Positions 26,916-33,681 of a stretch of DNA of 40,378 bases are shown here, one piece after another (within the stretch, counting starts at the first letter, position 1; every line of letters starts with the position of its first letter). The DNA lies in NCBI GenBank assembly GCA_964523675.1, contig CAZFZT010000022.1, positions 1-40,378 on the forward strand, in the 5' to 3' direction. The notes below the pieces were generated by a model, which was not told where the DNA came from, searched no databases, and worked only from the letters and a program-made list of their open reading frames with translations. Origin of the DNA: CAZFZT01 sp964523675 (lineage in GTDB: Bacteria > Planctomycetota > Phycisphaerae > Phycisphaerales > SM1A02). The translations under genes and the position numbers were made by a program.

Positions 26916-28010
26916 ATGAACCAACTCGACCGACGTTCATTTCTTCTGGGCGGCGCGGCGGGCCTTTCTGCTCTTGCGACTGGAAGCGCTTCTGCATCCC
27001 ATGCATCGGCGAAGCCCCGTCCAGGACCACAGCCGGGCCAGCCGGACGATCGAGCGATACAGCCGCCACATCGCCCCTGCGTCATTAGTTCCGGCAACGG
27101 CCTTCCTGCCGTGAGTCGGGCCATGGAACTGCTGCGCGGCGGCGCAGACCCCATCGATGCCGTCGTCGAAGGCATCACCATCGTCGAGGATGACCCCGAG
27201 GACATGAGCGTCGGCTACGGCGGGCTGCCTAACGAAGACGGCGTCGTCGAACTCGATGCTTCAGTCTTCCACGGCCCTTCTCACAAAGCCGGCGCGGTCG
27301 CAAGCATTCAGAACATCCGCAACCCTGCCAAGGTCGCGCTGCTCGTGCTGAGGCGGACCAACCATGTCCTGCTCGTCGGCGAAGGCGCAAAGCAGTTCGC
27401 ACTTAAGCACGGCTTCAATGAAGAGAACCTCCTCACCGATCAAGCCCGGAACGCATGGGAGCGATGGTGCTCGCGCGAAGGCCGTCGCACCGATTGGCTC
27501 GGCGAAGATGAACGCGGAGATGAGGACATCGTCCCGCTCGATGGCATACCGCACACGACCGGAACCATCCACTGCGCAGCCGTCGATGCCAGGGGCGACC
27601 TCGGCGCATGCACATCGACGAGCGGCCTGAGTTACAAGATCGCAGGACGCGTCGGTGATTCGCCCATCATCGGTGCGGGGAATTTCGTTGATAACCTTGT
27701 CGGCGCAGCAGGGGCGACCGGCCGAGGTGAGTCGGTCATCAAATCCTGCGGTGCGTTTCAGGTCGTGAGCCACATGGCAAGTGGACTCGACCCCACCGAA
27801 GCGTGCCTGAAAACGCTCAAGTGGATCGCCGACCACACGCGGCGAAACCGCCTGCGCAACGAGCGCGGCGAGCCGAACTTTCAGGTCACCTTCTACGCCC
27901 TGCGCAAGGACGGCGCGTTCGGCAGCGCGTCGATGCGAAAAGGCGGCCGATTCACCGTCCACGACGGCAAGGAAGCGAAATCGCTAGAGTCGGCGTACCT
28001 GTTTGAGTGA
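26916..28010 (+). CDS. Tat-exported Ntn-type asparaginase / glycosylasparaginase
   Basis: A 364-residue N-terminal-nucleophile hydrolase of the N4-(beta-N-acetylglucosaminyl)-L-asparaginase / isoaspartyl peptidase family, made as a precursor that cleaves itself. Seen: a twin-arginine signal (DRRSFLLGGAAGLSAL), the alpha-subunit motif SVGYGGLPNEDG, the autocleavage region HTTGTIHCAAVD with Thr217 as the likely nucleophile (G-T-I, like GTVG in related asparaginases), and the substrate-binding SGLSYKIAGRVGDSPIIGAG. The human-type HDTIG reads HTTGTI here. The family releases Asn-linked sugar or cleaves beta-aspartyl bonds. It is divergent from the kinase gene and ends about 50 bp before the DinB-like gene. 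Confidence 0.92.
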   Translation: MNQLDRRSFLLGGAAGLSALATGSASASHASAKPRPGPQPGQPDDRAIQPPHRPCVISSGNGLPAVSRAMELLRGGADPIDAVVEGITIVEDDPEDMSVGYGGLPNEDGVVELDASVFHGPSHKAGAVASIQNIRNPAKVALLVLRRTNHVLLVGEGAKQFALKHGFNEENLLTDQARNAWERWCSREGRRTDWLGEDERGDEDIVPLDGIPHTTGTIHCAAVDARGDLGACTSTSGLSYKIAGRVGDSPIIGAGNFVDNLVGAAGATGRGESVIKSCGAFQVVSHMASGLDPTEACLKTLKWIADHTRRNRLRNERGEPNFQVTFYALRKDGAFGSASMRKGGRFTVHDGKEAKSLESAYLFE

Positions 28011-28059
28011 ATCGAGACAGCGCGGCAGGCAGTTGCAGGCGCGATTGCCCACGAACATA

Positions 28060-28596
28060 ATGCTCGCCATGCTTGACCTCTACAAACAGGCCGTGCTCCC
28101 GCAGTTTGAAGCCGCGCTGTGGATGCTGCGTGACTGCATCGAGAAATGTCCGGAGCAGCACTGGAGCGGCCCGCAAGCCATCATCGGCAAGTATGAGTTC
28201 TGGCATGTCGTGCATCACACGCTCTCATGCACGGACGGCTACCTCTCGCGCAATGAACACGAGTTCAACGCCCGGCCGGAGTTTCATCCTGCAGGAAAGG
28301 CCGACATTGAGAACGAATACCCGAGCAGGCAGTTTTCGAAGCGGGAAATGCTCGATTACCTGATGATCGTTCTCGCCAAGATGCGTGAGTCAATCGCAGC
28401 GGAGACTGAAGAATCGCTGAACGGCGAATCGGGCTTCCACTGGCTCAAGTTGCCGGCGCCAGAACGCGCGCAGATGCACCTCTACAACATGCGCCATGTC
28501 ATGCACCACACCGGTATGTTGAGCGCGTTTCTGCGGCGGGCGCTTCCCGCCGAGGCGAACGGGCCAAGGTGGGGTTTCGCGAGTTGGCGGGAATGA
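28060..28596 (+). CDS. DinB-superfamily protein
   Basis: A 178-residue four-helix-bundle protein of the DinB/YfiT type. Seen: the metal-binding His pattern in KYEFWHVVHHTLSC and in MRHVMHHTGMLSAFLR near the C-terminus, the first and last helices of the fold. Members are thought to be metal-dependent thiol transferases or damage-induced enzymes; the substrate is unknown. ATGs at 28060 and 28069 are both possible starts, and neither has a good Shine-Dalgarno. Its stop overlaps the next gene's start as ATGA, so the two are probably translated together. It follows the asparaginase gene on the same strand. Confidence 0.78.
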   Translation: MLAMLDLYKQAVLPQFEAALWMLRDCIEKCPEQHWSGPQAIIGKYEFWHVVHHTLSCTDGYLSRNEHEFNARPEFHPAGKADIENEYPSRQFSKREMLDYLMIVLAKMRESIAAETEESLNGESGFHWLKLPAPERAQMHLYNMRHVMHHTGMLSAFLRRALPAEANGPRWGFASWRE

Positions 28597-29153
28597 AACA
28601 CATGAAGACTCCTCCTGACTTTACGTCGCTCTTCTTTGATACGCTGGGCGGCCCGCCGGAGAAAATCACGTACAAGGAAGGAGAGGTGGCAGAGCCGTGG
28701 CTCAACTACTGCTGGCTCGACCGAGCATGGCGCGATCCGGATGCGCGCGGGTTTGAGTTCTTGATTGTGGGCTCGGATTGGACCTGCGAGATCAACCTTG
28801 ATCAAAATGACTGGACTGTGGAGATGGCGGACCAAGAAGCGCCACACCTCTGGAGCCGTCACATTGAGCATCGGCAGCGGCTATTGGGGGGAGCAATTCA
28901 CCATTGGTTCCTCGACGCAGATAGCCGCGTGGCGGGAGCCCGCGGTTGGGACCTCGTTCGCGCAGTGAAATCCAAATGGACCTGCGATGCCAAATCGAAG
29001 ACCTCAAACTCGCCTGCTGTCTATGCACCCTCGTCACGCCGACGCCGGCGGCCGGTGAACAGTCCGGCGGCGAGCAGCGCCAAGGTTCCGGGGGCAGGCA
29101 CCAGCACAACCGAGACGTCATCAAGCGCGGGGCCGCCTGCGCTGCCGACCTGA
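28593..29153 (+). CDS. Unknown protein coupled to the DinB-like gene
   Basis: A 186-residue frame beginning MKHMKTPPDFTSLFF, started by an ATG that overlaps the upstream stop (ATGA). The first 130 or so residues look like a real compact protein (ITYKEGEVAEPWLNYCWLDR, FEFLIVGSDWTCEINL, WDLVRAVKSKW); I do not recognise the family. The last 45 codons (from about 29021) read low-complexity SRRRRRPVNSPAASSAKVPG, which is simply the antisense of the PEP-CTERM gene on the other strand. The original stop may have been lost, or the true gene may end by frameshift near 29010. The function is unknown; coupling suggests a partner of the DinB-like protein. Confidence 0.55.
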   Translation: MKHMKTPPDFTSLFFDTLGGPPEKITYKEGEVAEPWLNYCWLDRAWRDPDARGFEFLIVGSDWTCEINLDQNDWTVEMADQEAPHLWSRHIEHRQRLLGGAIHHWFLDADSRVAGARGWDLVRAVKSKWTCDAKSKTSNSPAVYAPSSRRRRRPVNSPAASSAKVPGAGTSTTETSSSAGPPALPT

Positions 29154-29647
29154 CTGACGAACGACAACGTGGTCGTGGTGTCGATTGCCGTAAACGTCCA
29201 CTCGTAGTACGCCCAGTTGGGGTCTTGAAGGGTTGAGCCGTTGGCAACCACATCGAAACTGAAGAGCGCGAAGTCGTTACCCGCGCTGACCATGAGAATT
29301 TTCTCGTTTGGCCCGACGATCATGTTTCCGGACATCGCGAAGGTCACGGAGTAGGACGCTCCGATGATGGTCGCAAACGATTGCTCGATGCCGCCCGCGC
29401 TTGTGTTGTTGAGGTCGAGACTGCGACTCCCTTCGGCCGCGGTCCAGTATCCGCCGATGTAATCAACGCCGCCAAGCAGCGTCGTCCAGCCGGTGATGGA
29501 GGTATTGCCGCCGCCGAGCGCGATAAACGACCCGCCTGGATCGAGCGGACTTTCCTCGAAACTACCGTTGACGATAAGCGACGCCGAAGCGATCGAGCAC
29601 ACGGCAGCGGCCATCGCCGCTCCCCCTGCAAAGGATATGAAACGCAT
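29021..29647 (-). CDS. Secreted PEP-CTERM protein (DUF642/choice-of-anchor-like)
   Basis: A 208-residue exported protein from the ATG at 29647 with a strong Shine-Dalgarno (GAGGAGAAGAG). Seen: a signal peptide ending near SIASA; a beta-sandwich beginning LIVNGSFEESPLD and running through ITGWTTLLGGVDYIG, the usual opening of choice-of-anchor / DUF642-like domains; and a C-terminal sorting signal VPAPGTLALLAAGLF followed by RRRRR. That signal is the variant seen in planctomycete PEP-CTERM proteins handled by exosortase. No exosortase is in the window. The 3' 133 bp overlap, antisense, the tail of the unknown plus-strand gene. Confidence 0.88.
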   Translation of the reverse strand: MRFISFAGGAAMAAAVCSIASASLIVNGSFEESPLDPGGSFIALGGGNTSITGWTTLLGGVDYIGGYWTAAEGSRSLDLNNTSAGGIEQSFATIIGASYSVTFAMSGNMIVGPNEKILMVSAGNDFALFSFDVVANGSTLQDPNWAYYEWTFTAIDTTTTLSFVSQVGSAGGPALDDVSVVLVPAPGTLALLAAGLFTGRRRRRDEGA

Positions 29648-29772
29648 CGAAACTCTTCTCCTCTTTCTCCTAAGGTTTCCTTGAACCACCCGGTCATTCG
29701 GGTGCCGCGATTATGACGCCACGTTCGATGCGGGTCAAGTGTTTTTTGGCGGTACTGTGTGCGGATCGCCTT

Positions 29773-29793
29773 CCCCCCGGCAGAGCCGGGGGG
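29773..29793. repeat. Perfect 9-bp GC palindrome abutting the methyltransferase stop
   Basis: CCCCCCGGC-AGA-GCCGGGGGG: nine perfect pairs with a 3-base loop. The stop codon TAG of the methyltransferase (29794-29796) directly adjoins it. No T-run follows on either strand, so it is better seen as a mobile-type palindrome than a standard terminator, though it could still slow polymerase. Confidence 0.75.
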
Positions 29794-31035
29794 CTAAGGG
29801 TTTCGTGATGCGGCAGCACCCTGTGTCGCCGGCTCTGGCGGTGCGGTGCGCCCCCGCTTCTTGAAAATCGCCGACGACTGCGGTCCGTTGTCCTCGCGCT
29901 GCACCATGCCGATCTTCGTAATGCGCTCCCACGCGCTCTTGGCGTTCACCTTCGAATACTCGATCGTGATCGAACGCCGACCAAGAGCCCGCGCGACGGT
30001 GCTCGTTGTGCCGGAGCCGCAGAAGGGGTCGAGGACGAGGTCGCCGGGGCGCGAAGCGCACTTGATGACGCGTTCGAGATACACCTCGGGAATCTGATTA
30101 TGGTGGTTGTGCCTGCGTTCCTTGTTGTTGCCCTGAATTCTGCCCCAGTACTTGCCGTACCACACATCCATCGGCACGCGCATGCCCTTGTTGTTCTCCT
30201 TCGCCATGGTGCGCGGGTCCGCGTAGATGCTCGCGCGGTCGGAGAGTTCGAGGATGTCGTTCGGGTTCCAGATGCGGTCGAGTGGTTGTCGGTCATCGGC
30301 TGTCGGCTGTCGGCTGTTCTGCTCTGGCCGAGAGCCGAGAGCCGAAAGCCGAGAGCCCATTTTCGCAAAGTACAGCACATGCACCTTGCTCATGATGAAC
30401 GATGAATCGCGGCACTGGCCGAAACGGAAGTGCCAAACGCACCAGTTGATCATCACCAGGCCGCGGCGCTTGAGATGCATCACGCACTCTGCTGCGATGT
30501 CATCGGGCACGTTGACGAAGATCGAGCCATGCGGCGCGAGCGCTTCAATGCAGCCGTCAAGCCAGTCGAACGTGAAGCGCTCGTACTCGGCGCGCGGCAT
30601 GCCGTCGTTCCAGCCGCCCGTACTTCCATTCACCGCAGAGGGCGCGGAGTCCGGGGAGACGACCTTTGCTGTCTTCTTTCTGCTCTTCTCCGCGCTCTCT
30701 GCGATCTCCGCGGTGCATTCATCGCCCGCATACGGCACTTCCCAATTGAACGGCGGATCGGCGAAGATCAGATCCACTTGGCCCTTCTCCGGTAGATTCG
30801 CAAGGACATCGCGGCAGTCGCCGACGTAGAGCCGCGTGTCGGGGTCGGATTCGTGGAAGGCGGGCTTGAGGCGGCGCGAAGCCGCAAGCGGCTGGTGTGC
30901 CGGTGCAGAATCGCCGTACAGTTGAATCTCCGCGTTTTGCAGATCGCGTGCTGCTCGCCTTTGCACATGGATCGCGCCTTTGGGCGTGGCATACCCACCG
31001 GGACGTTCGAAGTGCCTGTTCTTCTTCTCAGCCAT
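29794..31035 (-). CDS. Beta-class DNA (N4-cytosine or N6-adenine) methyltransferase with repeat insertions
   Basis: A 413-residue SAM-dependent DNA methyltransferase. The start at 31035 (MAEKKNRHFERPG) is chosen because the frame upstream is not conserved-looking and runs under the divergent gene. Motif order is DPPFNW (motif IV, catalytic) then DPFCGSGTT (motif I, SAM), which defines the beta class (CcrM-like). Also seen: WCVWHFRFGQCRDSSFI and WYGKYWGRIQGNNKERRHN. Two stretches, CTAEIAESAEKSRKKTAKVV plus SPDSAPSAVNG after DPPFNW, and SRLSALGSRPEQNSRQPTAD in the middle, are translated DNA repeats, and the stop codon abuts a palindrome. No restriction gene is nearby, so it looks like an orphan methyltransferase. 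The target is unknown. Confidence 0.88.
   Translation of the reverse strand: MAEKKNRHFERPGGYATPKGAIHVQRRAARDLQNAEIQLYGDSAPAHQPLAASRRLKPAFHESDPDTRLYVGDCRDVLANLPEKGQVDLIFADPPFNWEVPYAGDECTAEIAESAEKSRKKTAKVVSPDSAPSAVNGSTGGWNDGMPRAEYERFTFDWLDGCIEALAPHGSIFVNVPDDIAAECVMHLKRRGLVMINWCVWHFRFGQCRDSSFIMSKVHVLYFAKMGSRLSALGSRPEQNSRQPTADDRQPLDRIWNPNDILELSDRASIYADPRTMAKENNKGMRVPMDVWYGKYWGRIQGNNKERRHNHHNQIPEVYLERVIKCASRPGDLVLDPFCGSGTTSTVARALGRRSITIEYSKVNAKSAWERITKIGMVQREDNGPQSSAIFKKRGRTAPPEPATQGAAASRNP
30289..30355. repeat. Inverted pair of heptamer arrays inside the methyltransferase gene
   Basis: Left arm: TCGGTCA, TCGGCTG, TCGGCTG, TCGGCTG (30289-30316). Spacer of 11 bp. Right arm: CCGAGAG, CCGAGAG, CCGAAAG, CCGAGAG (30328-30355). 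Four 7-bp units each side; TCGGCT pairs with AGCCGA at 7-bp intervals, so the element can fold into an imperfect hairpin. It is read in frame through the gene. Confidence 0.88.
30628..30722. repeat. Imperfect inverted repeat (CACCGCGGAG type) inside the methyltransferase gene
   Basis: Left arm ATTCACCGCAGAGGGCGCGG (30628-30647) and on to about 30658; right arm TCTCCGCGCTCTCTGCGATC (30688-30707) and TCCGCGGTGCATT to 30719. The arms are roughly reverse complements built from about 10-bp CRGAG modules, around a T/C-rich centre. It is read in frame as about 31 extra residues just after the catalytic DPPF motif. Confidence 0.8.
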
Positions 31036-31175
31036 GGTGAGACAGAATAGGGCGAATTGCTGCATCGCGCAAGCGACTCGCCGGTATGTGGACATTCTGT
31101 CGCGAGGTGGGCCGATCGCGGGTATCCTGTTCCGGCTTTGGACGACGTATTTGAACCCTTCAAGGAGACGACAAG

Positions 31176-32198
31176 ATGATGATTGCTCGAATGCTATCGA
31201 TGGCATGTGCCCTCTCGCTCAGCAGCGCTCTGTTTTCAATGACGGCTGCGGCGCAAGACGATGCGGGCGAACAGAGCCAGCAGCAGAAGGCGGCAGAGAC
31301 GGCGAAGCCGACGATCAAACTGCTCGAAGCGGGCGAAGAACCGCGCGTTGAGCTGCGCTACCGCCCGAGCGTGGATACCAAGGAGAACACAGAGATGCGG
31401 ATGCAGATGCGCATGACGCAGGGCATGAACGGCATGGAGATGCCGCCCATGTCCATGCCGCAGATGCGCATGTTCATGGAAGCCGCCGTCGATGAGATTG
31501 AGGACAACGGCAACATCAAGTACACCTCAAGACTCACGAAGACGGAGGTCCGTGAGGATCGCAGCGTCAATCCGATGATCCGTCAACAGATCATGCAGGC
31601 CCTACGCGCCATGGAAGGCCTGAAAGTGCGCATCAACATGTCCAACCAGGGCGTTCCGGAATTAGTCAAAACAGAAATGCCCGACTCGATGAACCCGATG
31701 GCGCAGCAGCAGATGGAAGGGCTCATGGGATCGTTCGAGCAGATGGCCACACCATTCCCGGATGAGCCGGTCGGCAAGGGCGCGCGTTGGGAAGTGAAAA
31801 GCACGCTGACGCAGCAGGGCATGACGATTCAGCAGACGACGTTGTATACGATCAAGTCGATCTCCGGCAGTATGGTTGAACTCGATGTGAAGACAGCCCA
31901 AACAGCTGAAGAGCAGGATATGGAGAACCCCATGCTCCCACCTGGCGCGACGGTCCGCCTGATGAAGTTTGAAGGAAATGGTGAGGGCACATCGAGCATG
32001 GACCTCAACAGAATCGCGCCGAAGCAGATGCAGATGAAGTCCACCACGCGGATGGAGCTGAGCATGTTGATGGGCGATCAGGCACAGGAGATGCAGCAGC
32101 GCATTGAGATTGATCTGCAAATGCGCGAAGACAAGCCCAAAGCGGATGACAACGCTGATGACGACTCGGATGTTGAAGCTGAGGAAGAACGGCGCTGA
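31176..32198 (+). CDS. Secreted methionine-rich protein
   Basis: A 340-residue exported protein with a textbook AAGGAG site and signal peptide (1-26, ending TAAAQ). Residues 74-101 hold twelve methionines (start TEMRMQMRMTQGMNG, then PPMSMPQMRMFM), with many more Met and Gln residues through the protein; the C-terminus is acidic (DDNADDDSDVEAEEE). The beta-rich body (PDEPVGKGARWEVKSTLTQQ, TLYTIKSISGSMVELDVKTA) resembles the DUF6263-like family of planctomycete secreted proteins; that assignment is tentative. Met clusters could bind Cu(I) or act as an oxidant sink, which is inference. A strong terminator follows at 32252. It is divergent from the methyltransferase. Confidence 0.82.
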   Translation: MMIARMLSMACALSLSSALFSMTAAAQDDAGEQSQQQKAAETAKPTIKLLEAGEEPRVELRYRPSVDTKENTEMRMQMRMTQGMNGMEMPPMSMPQMRMFMEAAVDEIEDNGNIKYTSRLTKTEVREDRSVNPMIRQQIMQALRAMEGLKVRINMSNQGVPELVKTEMPDSMNPMAQQQMEGLMGSFEQMATPFPDEPVGKGARWEVKSTLTQQGMTIQQTTLYTIKSISGSMVELDVKTAQTAEEQDMENPMLPPGATVRLMKFEGNGEGTSSMDLNRIAPKQMQMKSTTRMELSMLMGDQAQEMQQRIEIDLQMREDKPKADDNADDDSDVEAEEERR

Positions 32199-32251
32199 GC
32201 GCCAAAGCAGCGCACGTGCAGAGTTGCTACGCTTGGGTCAAGTGAGCGAAC

Positions 32252-32288
32252 GAGGCCATGGCCGACCTTTCGGCCGTGGCCTCTTTTT
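32252..32288 (+). terminator. Rho-independent terminator of the Met-rich protein gene
   Basis: A 12-bp stem, GAGGCCATGGCC with GGCCGTGGCCTC (one T-G wobble), an 8-base loop GACCTTTC and five Ts. It lies 54 bp after the stop codon, just before the 3' end of the convergent trpS. Confidence 0.88.
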
Positions 32289-32290
32289 CG

Positions 32291-33355
32291 TTAGAAGAAC
32301 CGCAGCTTCGCCGCATCCTTCGCCAGCGCCAGCGTCTGCTGCGCCTGTTCGTTCGCGCGTGCGCAGCCGTCGCGCAGAATCTCCAGCACCTTTGCGTCAT
32401 CGCCCTCATACTGCCTGCGCCGCTCGCGCATCGGCGTGAGCAGGCGGTCGATCGCCTCGGCAACTTCCTGCTTGATGTGCCCGTCGCCGATGTTGTCGCC
32501 CTCAGCGTACTTGCGTTCAAGTTCCGCGACGCGCCCCTCATCATCGATGAATGTGCGCACGTACTGAAACAGCGCGTTGTTCACATCGCCCGGTTCGGTC
32601 ATCGACTGCCTGCCCGTGTACAGCGCGCCCATCTTCTTCTTGATGGTCTTGAAATCGTCGGTGATGAAGATCGCGTTGCCCAGTGATTTGGACATCTTGT
32701 TCTTGCCGTCCGTGCCCACCAGGCGCCCGACCTTGCCGACATCTGCGACCGGCACCGGGAACACGCCGCCGAGTTTTTCGTGGTCGGCATCGTCGGCATG
32801 TTCATCAACGCCGCAGTAGAGCTGATTGAACCGCCGCGCAACCTCGCGCGTCATCTCAAGATGCGGCACCTGGTCCTCGCCCACCGGCACTGAATGAGCG
32901 CGGAAGGCGAGGATGTCAGCCGTCTGGCCGACTGCATAAAGCGGGAAGCCGAAGGAGTACTTGTCGCCCAGGCCCTTCACCTCCATCTCGTCCTTGAGCG
33001 TCGGGTTCCGCATCACGCGGTTGAAGGGCAGGAGCATCGCAAAGAGGAACGTGAGTTCCGTGATGGCCGGGACTTCGCTTTGGAGAAAGATGGCACCGTT
33101 CTGGGGGTCGATGCCCATGGCCAGGTAATCGCGGACGATTTCGAGGCAATCGCGATGGATGTCGCCCGGCCGCTCCGCCCTCGTGGTGAAGGCGTGGTAG
33201 TTGGCGAGGATGAAGTAGCAGTCGTACTTGTCCAGCAGTTCCACGCGCCGCTTGACGGAGCCGACCCAGTGGCCCAGGTGAAGCTGGCCGGTGGGTGTGT
33301 CGCCGGTGAGCAGACGCGGCCGCGAAGTCGTGGAGGAGGCATTGGAATCCGACAT
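32291..33355 (-). CDS. trpS: Tryptophanyl-tRNA synthetase
   Basis: A 354-residue class I aminoacyl-tRNA synthetase that charges tRNA-Trp. Seen: the HIGH-type signature PTGQLHLGHWVGSVKRR, the dimer/active-site segments LLPFNRVMRNPTLKDEM, GFPLYAVGQTADILAFRA and PVGEDQVPHLEMTREVARRF, and the KMSKS loop GKNKMSKSLGNAIFI. Length is normal. The ATG at 33355 matches the family start; the frame upstream runs through poorly conserved sequence toward a heptamer array whose near edge is 41 bp away. No Shine-Dalgarno is obvious before this ATG. It is convergent with the Met-rich protein gene. Confident assignment. Confidence 0.96.
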   Translation of the reverse strand: MSDSNASSTTSRPRLLTGDTPTGQLHLGHWVGSVKRRVELLDKYDCYFILANYHAFTTRAERPGDIHRDCLEIVRDYLAMGIDPQNGAIFLQSEVPAITELTFLFAMLLPFNRVMRNPTLKDEMEVKGLGDKYSFGFPLYAVGQTADILAFRAHSVPVGEDQVPHLEMTREVARRFNQLYCGVDEHADDADHEKLGGVFPVPVADVGKVGRLVGTDGKNKMSKSLGNAIFITDDFKTIKKKMGALYTGRQSMTEPGDVNNALFQYVRTFIDDEGRVAELERKYAEGDNIGDGHIKQEVAEAIDRLLTPMRERRRQYEGDDAKVLEILRDGCARANEQAQQTLALAKDAAKLRFF

Positions 33356-33384
33356 TGGGCAAGTACTGTAACGAGAACCCCGCA

Positions 33385-33567
33385 TCAAGTTGCCGCACTC
33401 GGCACTCGGCACTCGGCACTCGGTACTCGGTACTCGGTACTCGGTACTCGGTACTCGGTACTCGGTACTCGGTACAAAAAGAAAAAAGAGCCGGCTCGCT
33501 GAAAGCGTACACCGGCTCCTTGTGGGGGGGGCCTAAGTTGGGAGCGACGATTTGCTCGTCTGCTCAT
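33385..33567 (-). CDS. Possible small basic protein with a perfect Shine-Dalgarno
   Basis: On the minus strand TAAGGAGG (33579-33586) lies 11 bases before an ATG at 33567. The first 30 codons encode a very basic peptide (MSRRANRRSQLRPPPQGAGV), crossing a run of eight Gs on the plus strand. The frame then runs through a terminator hairpin and reads seven-residue repeats (EYRVPST) from the heptamer array before stopping at 33385. A consensus ribosome site of this quality is rare by chance, but the coding part is unconvincing. It may be a leader peptide or a broken small gene. No family recognised. Confidence 0.28.
   Translation of the reverse strand: MSRRANRRSQLRPPPQGAGVRFQRAGSFFFLYRVPSTEYRVPSTEYRVPSAECRVPSAAT
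33397..33473. repeat. Heptamer array upstream of trpS (ACTCGGT, 11 units)
   Basis: Three units of ACTCGGC (33397-33417) then eight perfect units of ACTCGGT (33418-33473), 77 bp without interruption. It lies 41 bp upstream of the trpS start and just beyond a terminator for the upstream operon. The perfect, homogenised half suggests recent expansion. The same heptamer, in the opposite orientation, is upstream of dnaG. Confidence 0.95.
33474..33518 (-). terminator. Rho-independent terminator of the glycosylase operon
   Basis: On the minus strand GAGCCGG (33518-33512), a 17-base loop, then CCGGCTC (33494-33488), followed by TTTTTTCTTTTT (33487-33476). It is correctly placed 160 bp after the uracil-DNA glycosylase gene and ahead of trpS. 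The loop is long, but the T-run is strong. Confidence 0.7.
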
Positions 33568-33681
33568 GTCTATTTTCGCCTCCTTACCAGAACGGTTCCA
33601 GTCTCGGCTCACTTTTTTTTGAAATTGTCAGTTGTGGATTCGATCTGTGACAGTGGTGCCAATTGCTTAGGCCCGATCAAC

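Noticed and set aside
29773..29793. Terminator of the methyltransferase
   Set aside because: The stem is perfect but no T-run follows on the minus strand, and the palindrome directly abuts the stop codon; a mobile-type palindrome explains it better.
33397..33473. CRISPR array
   Set aside because: Units are 7 bp and contiguous without spacers, there are no cas genes, and the other arrays in the window share this feature.
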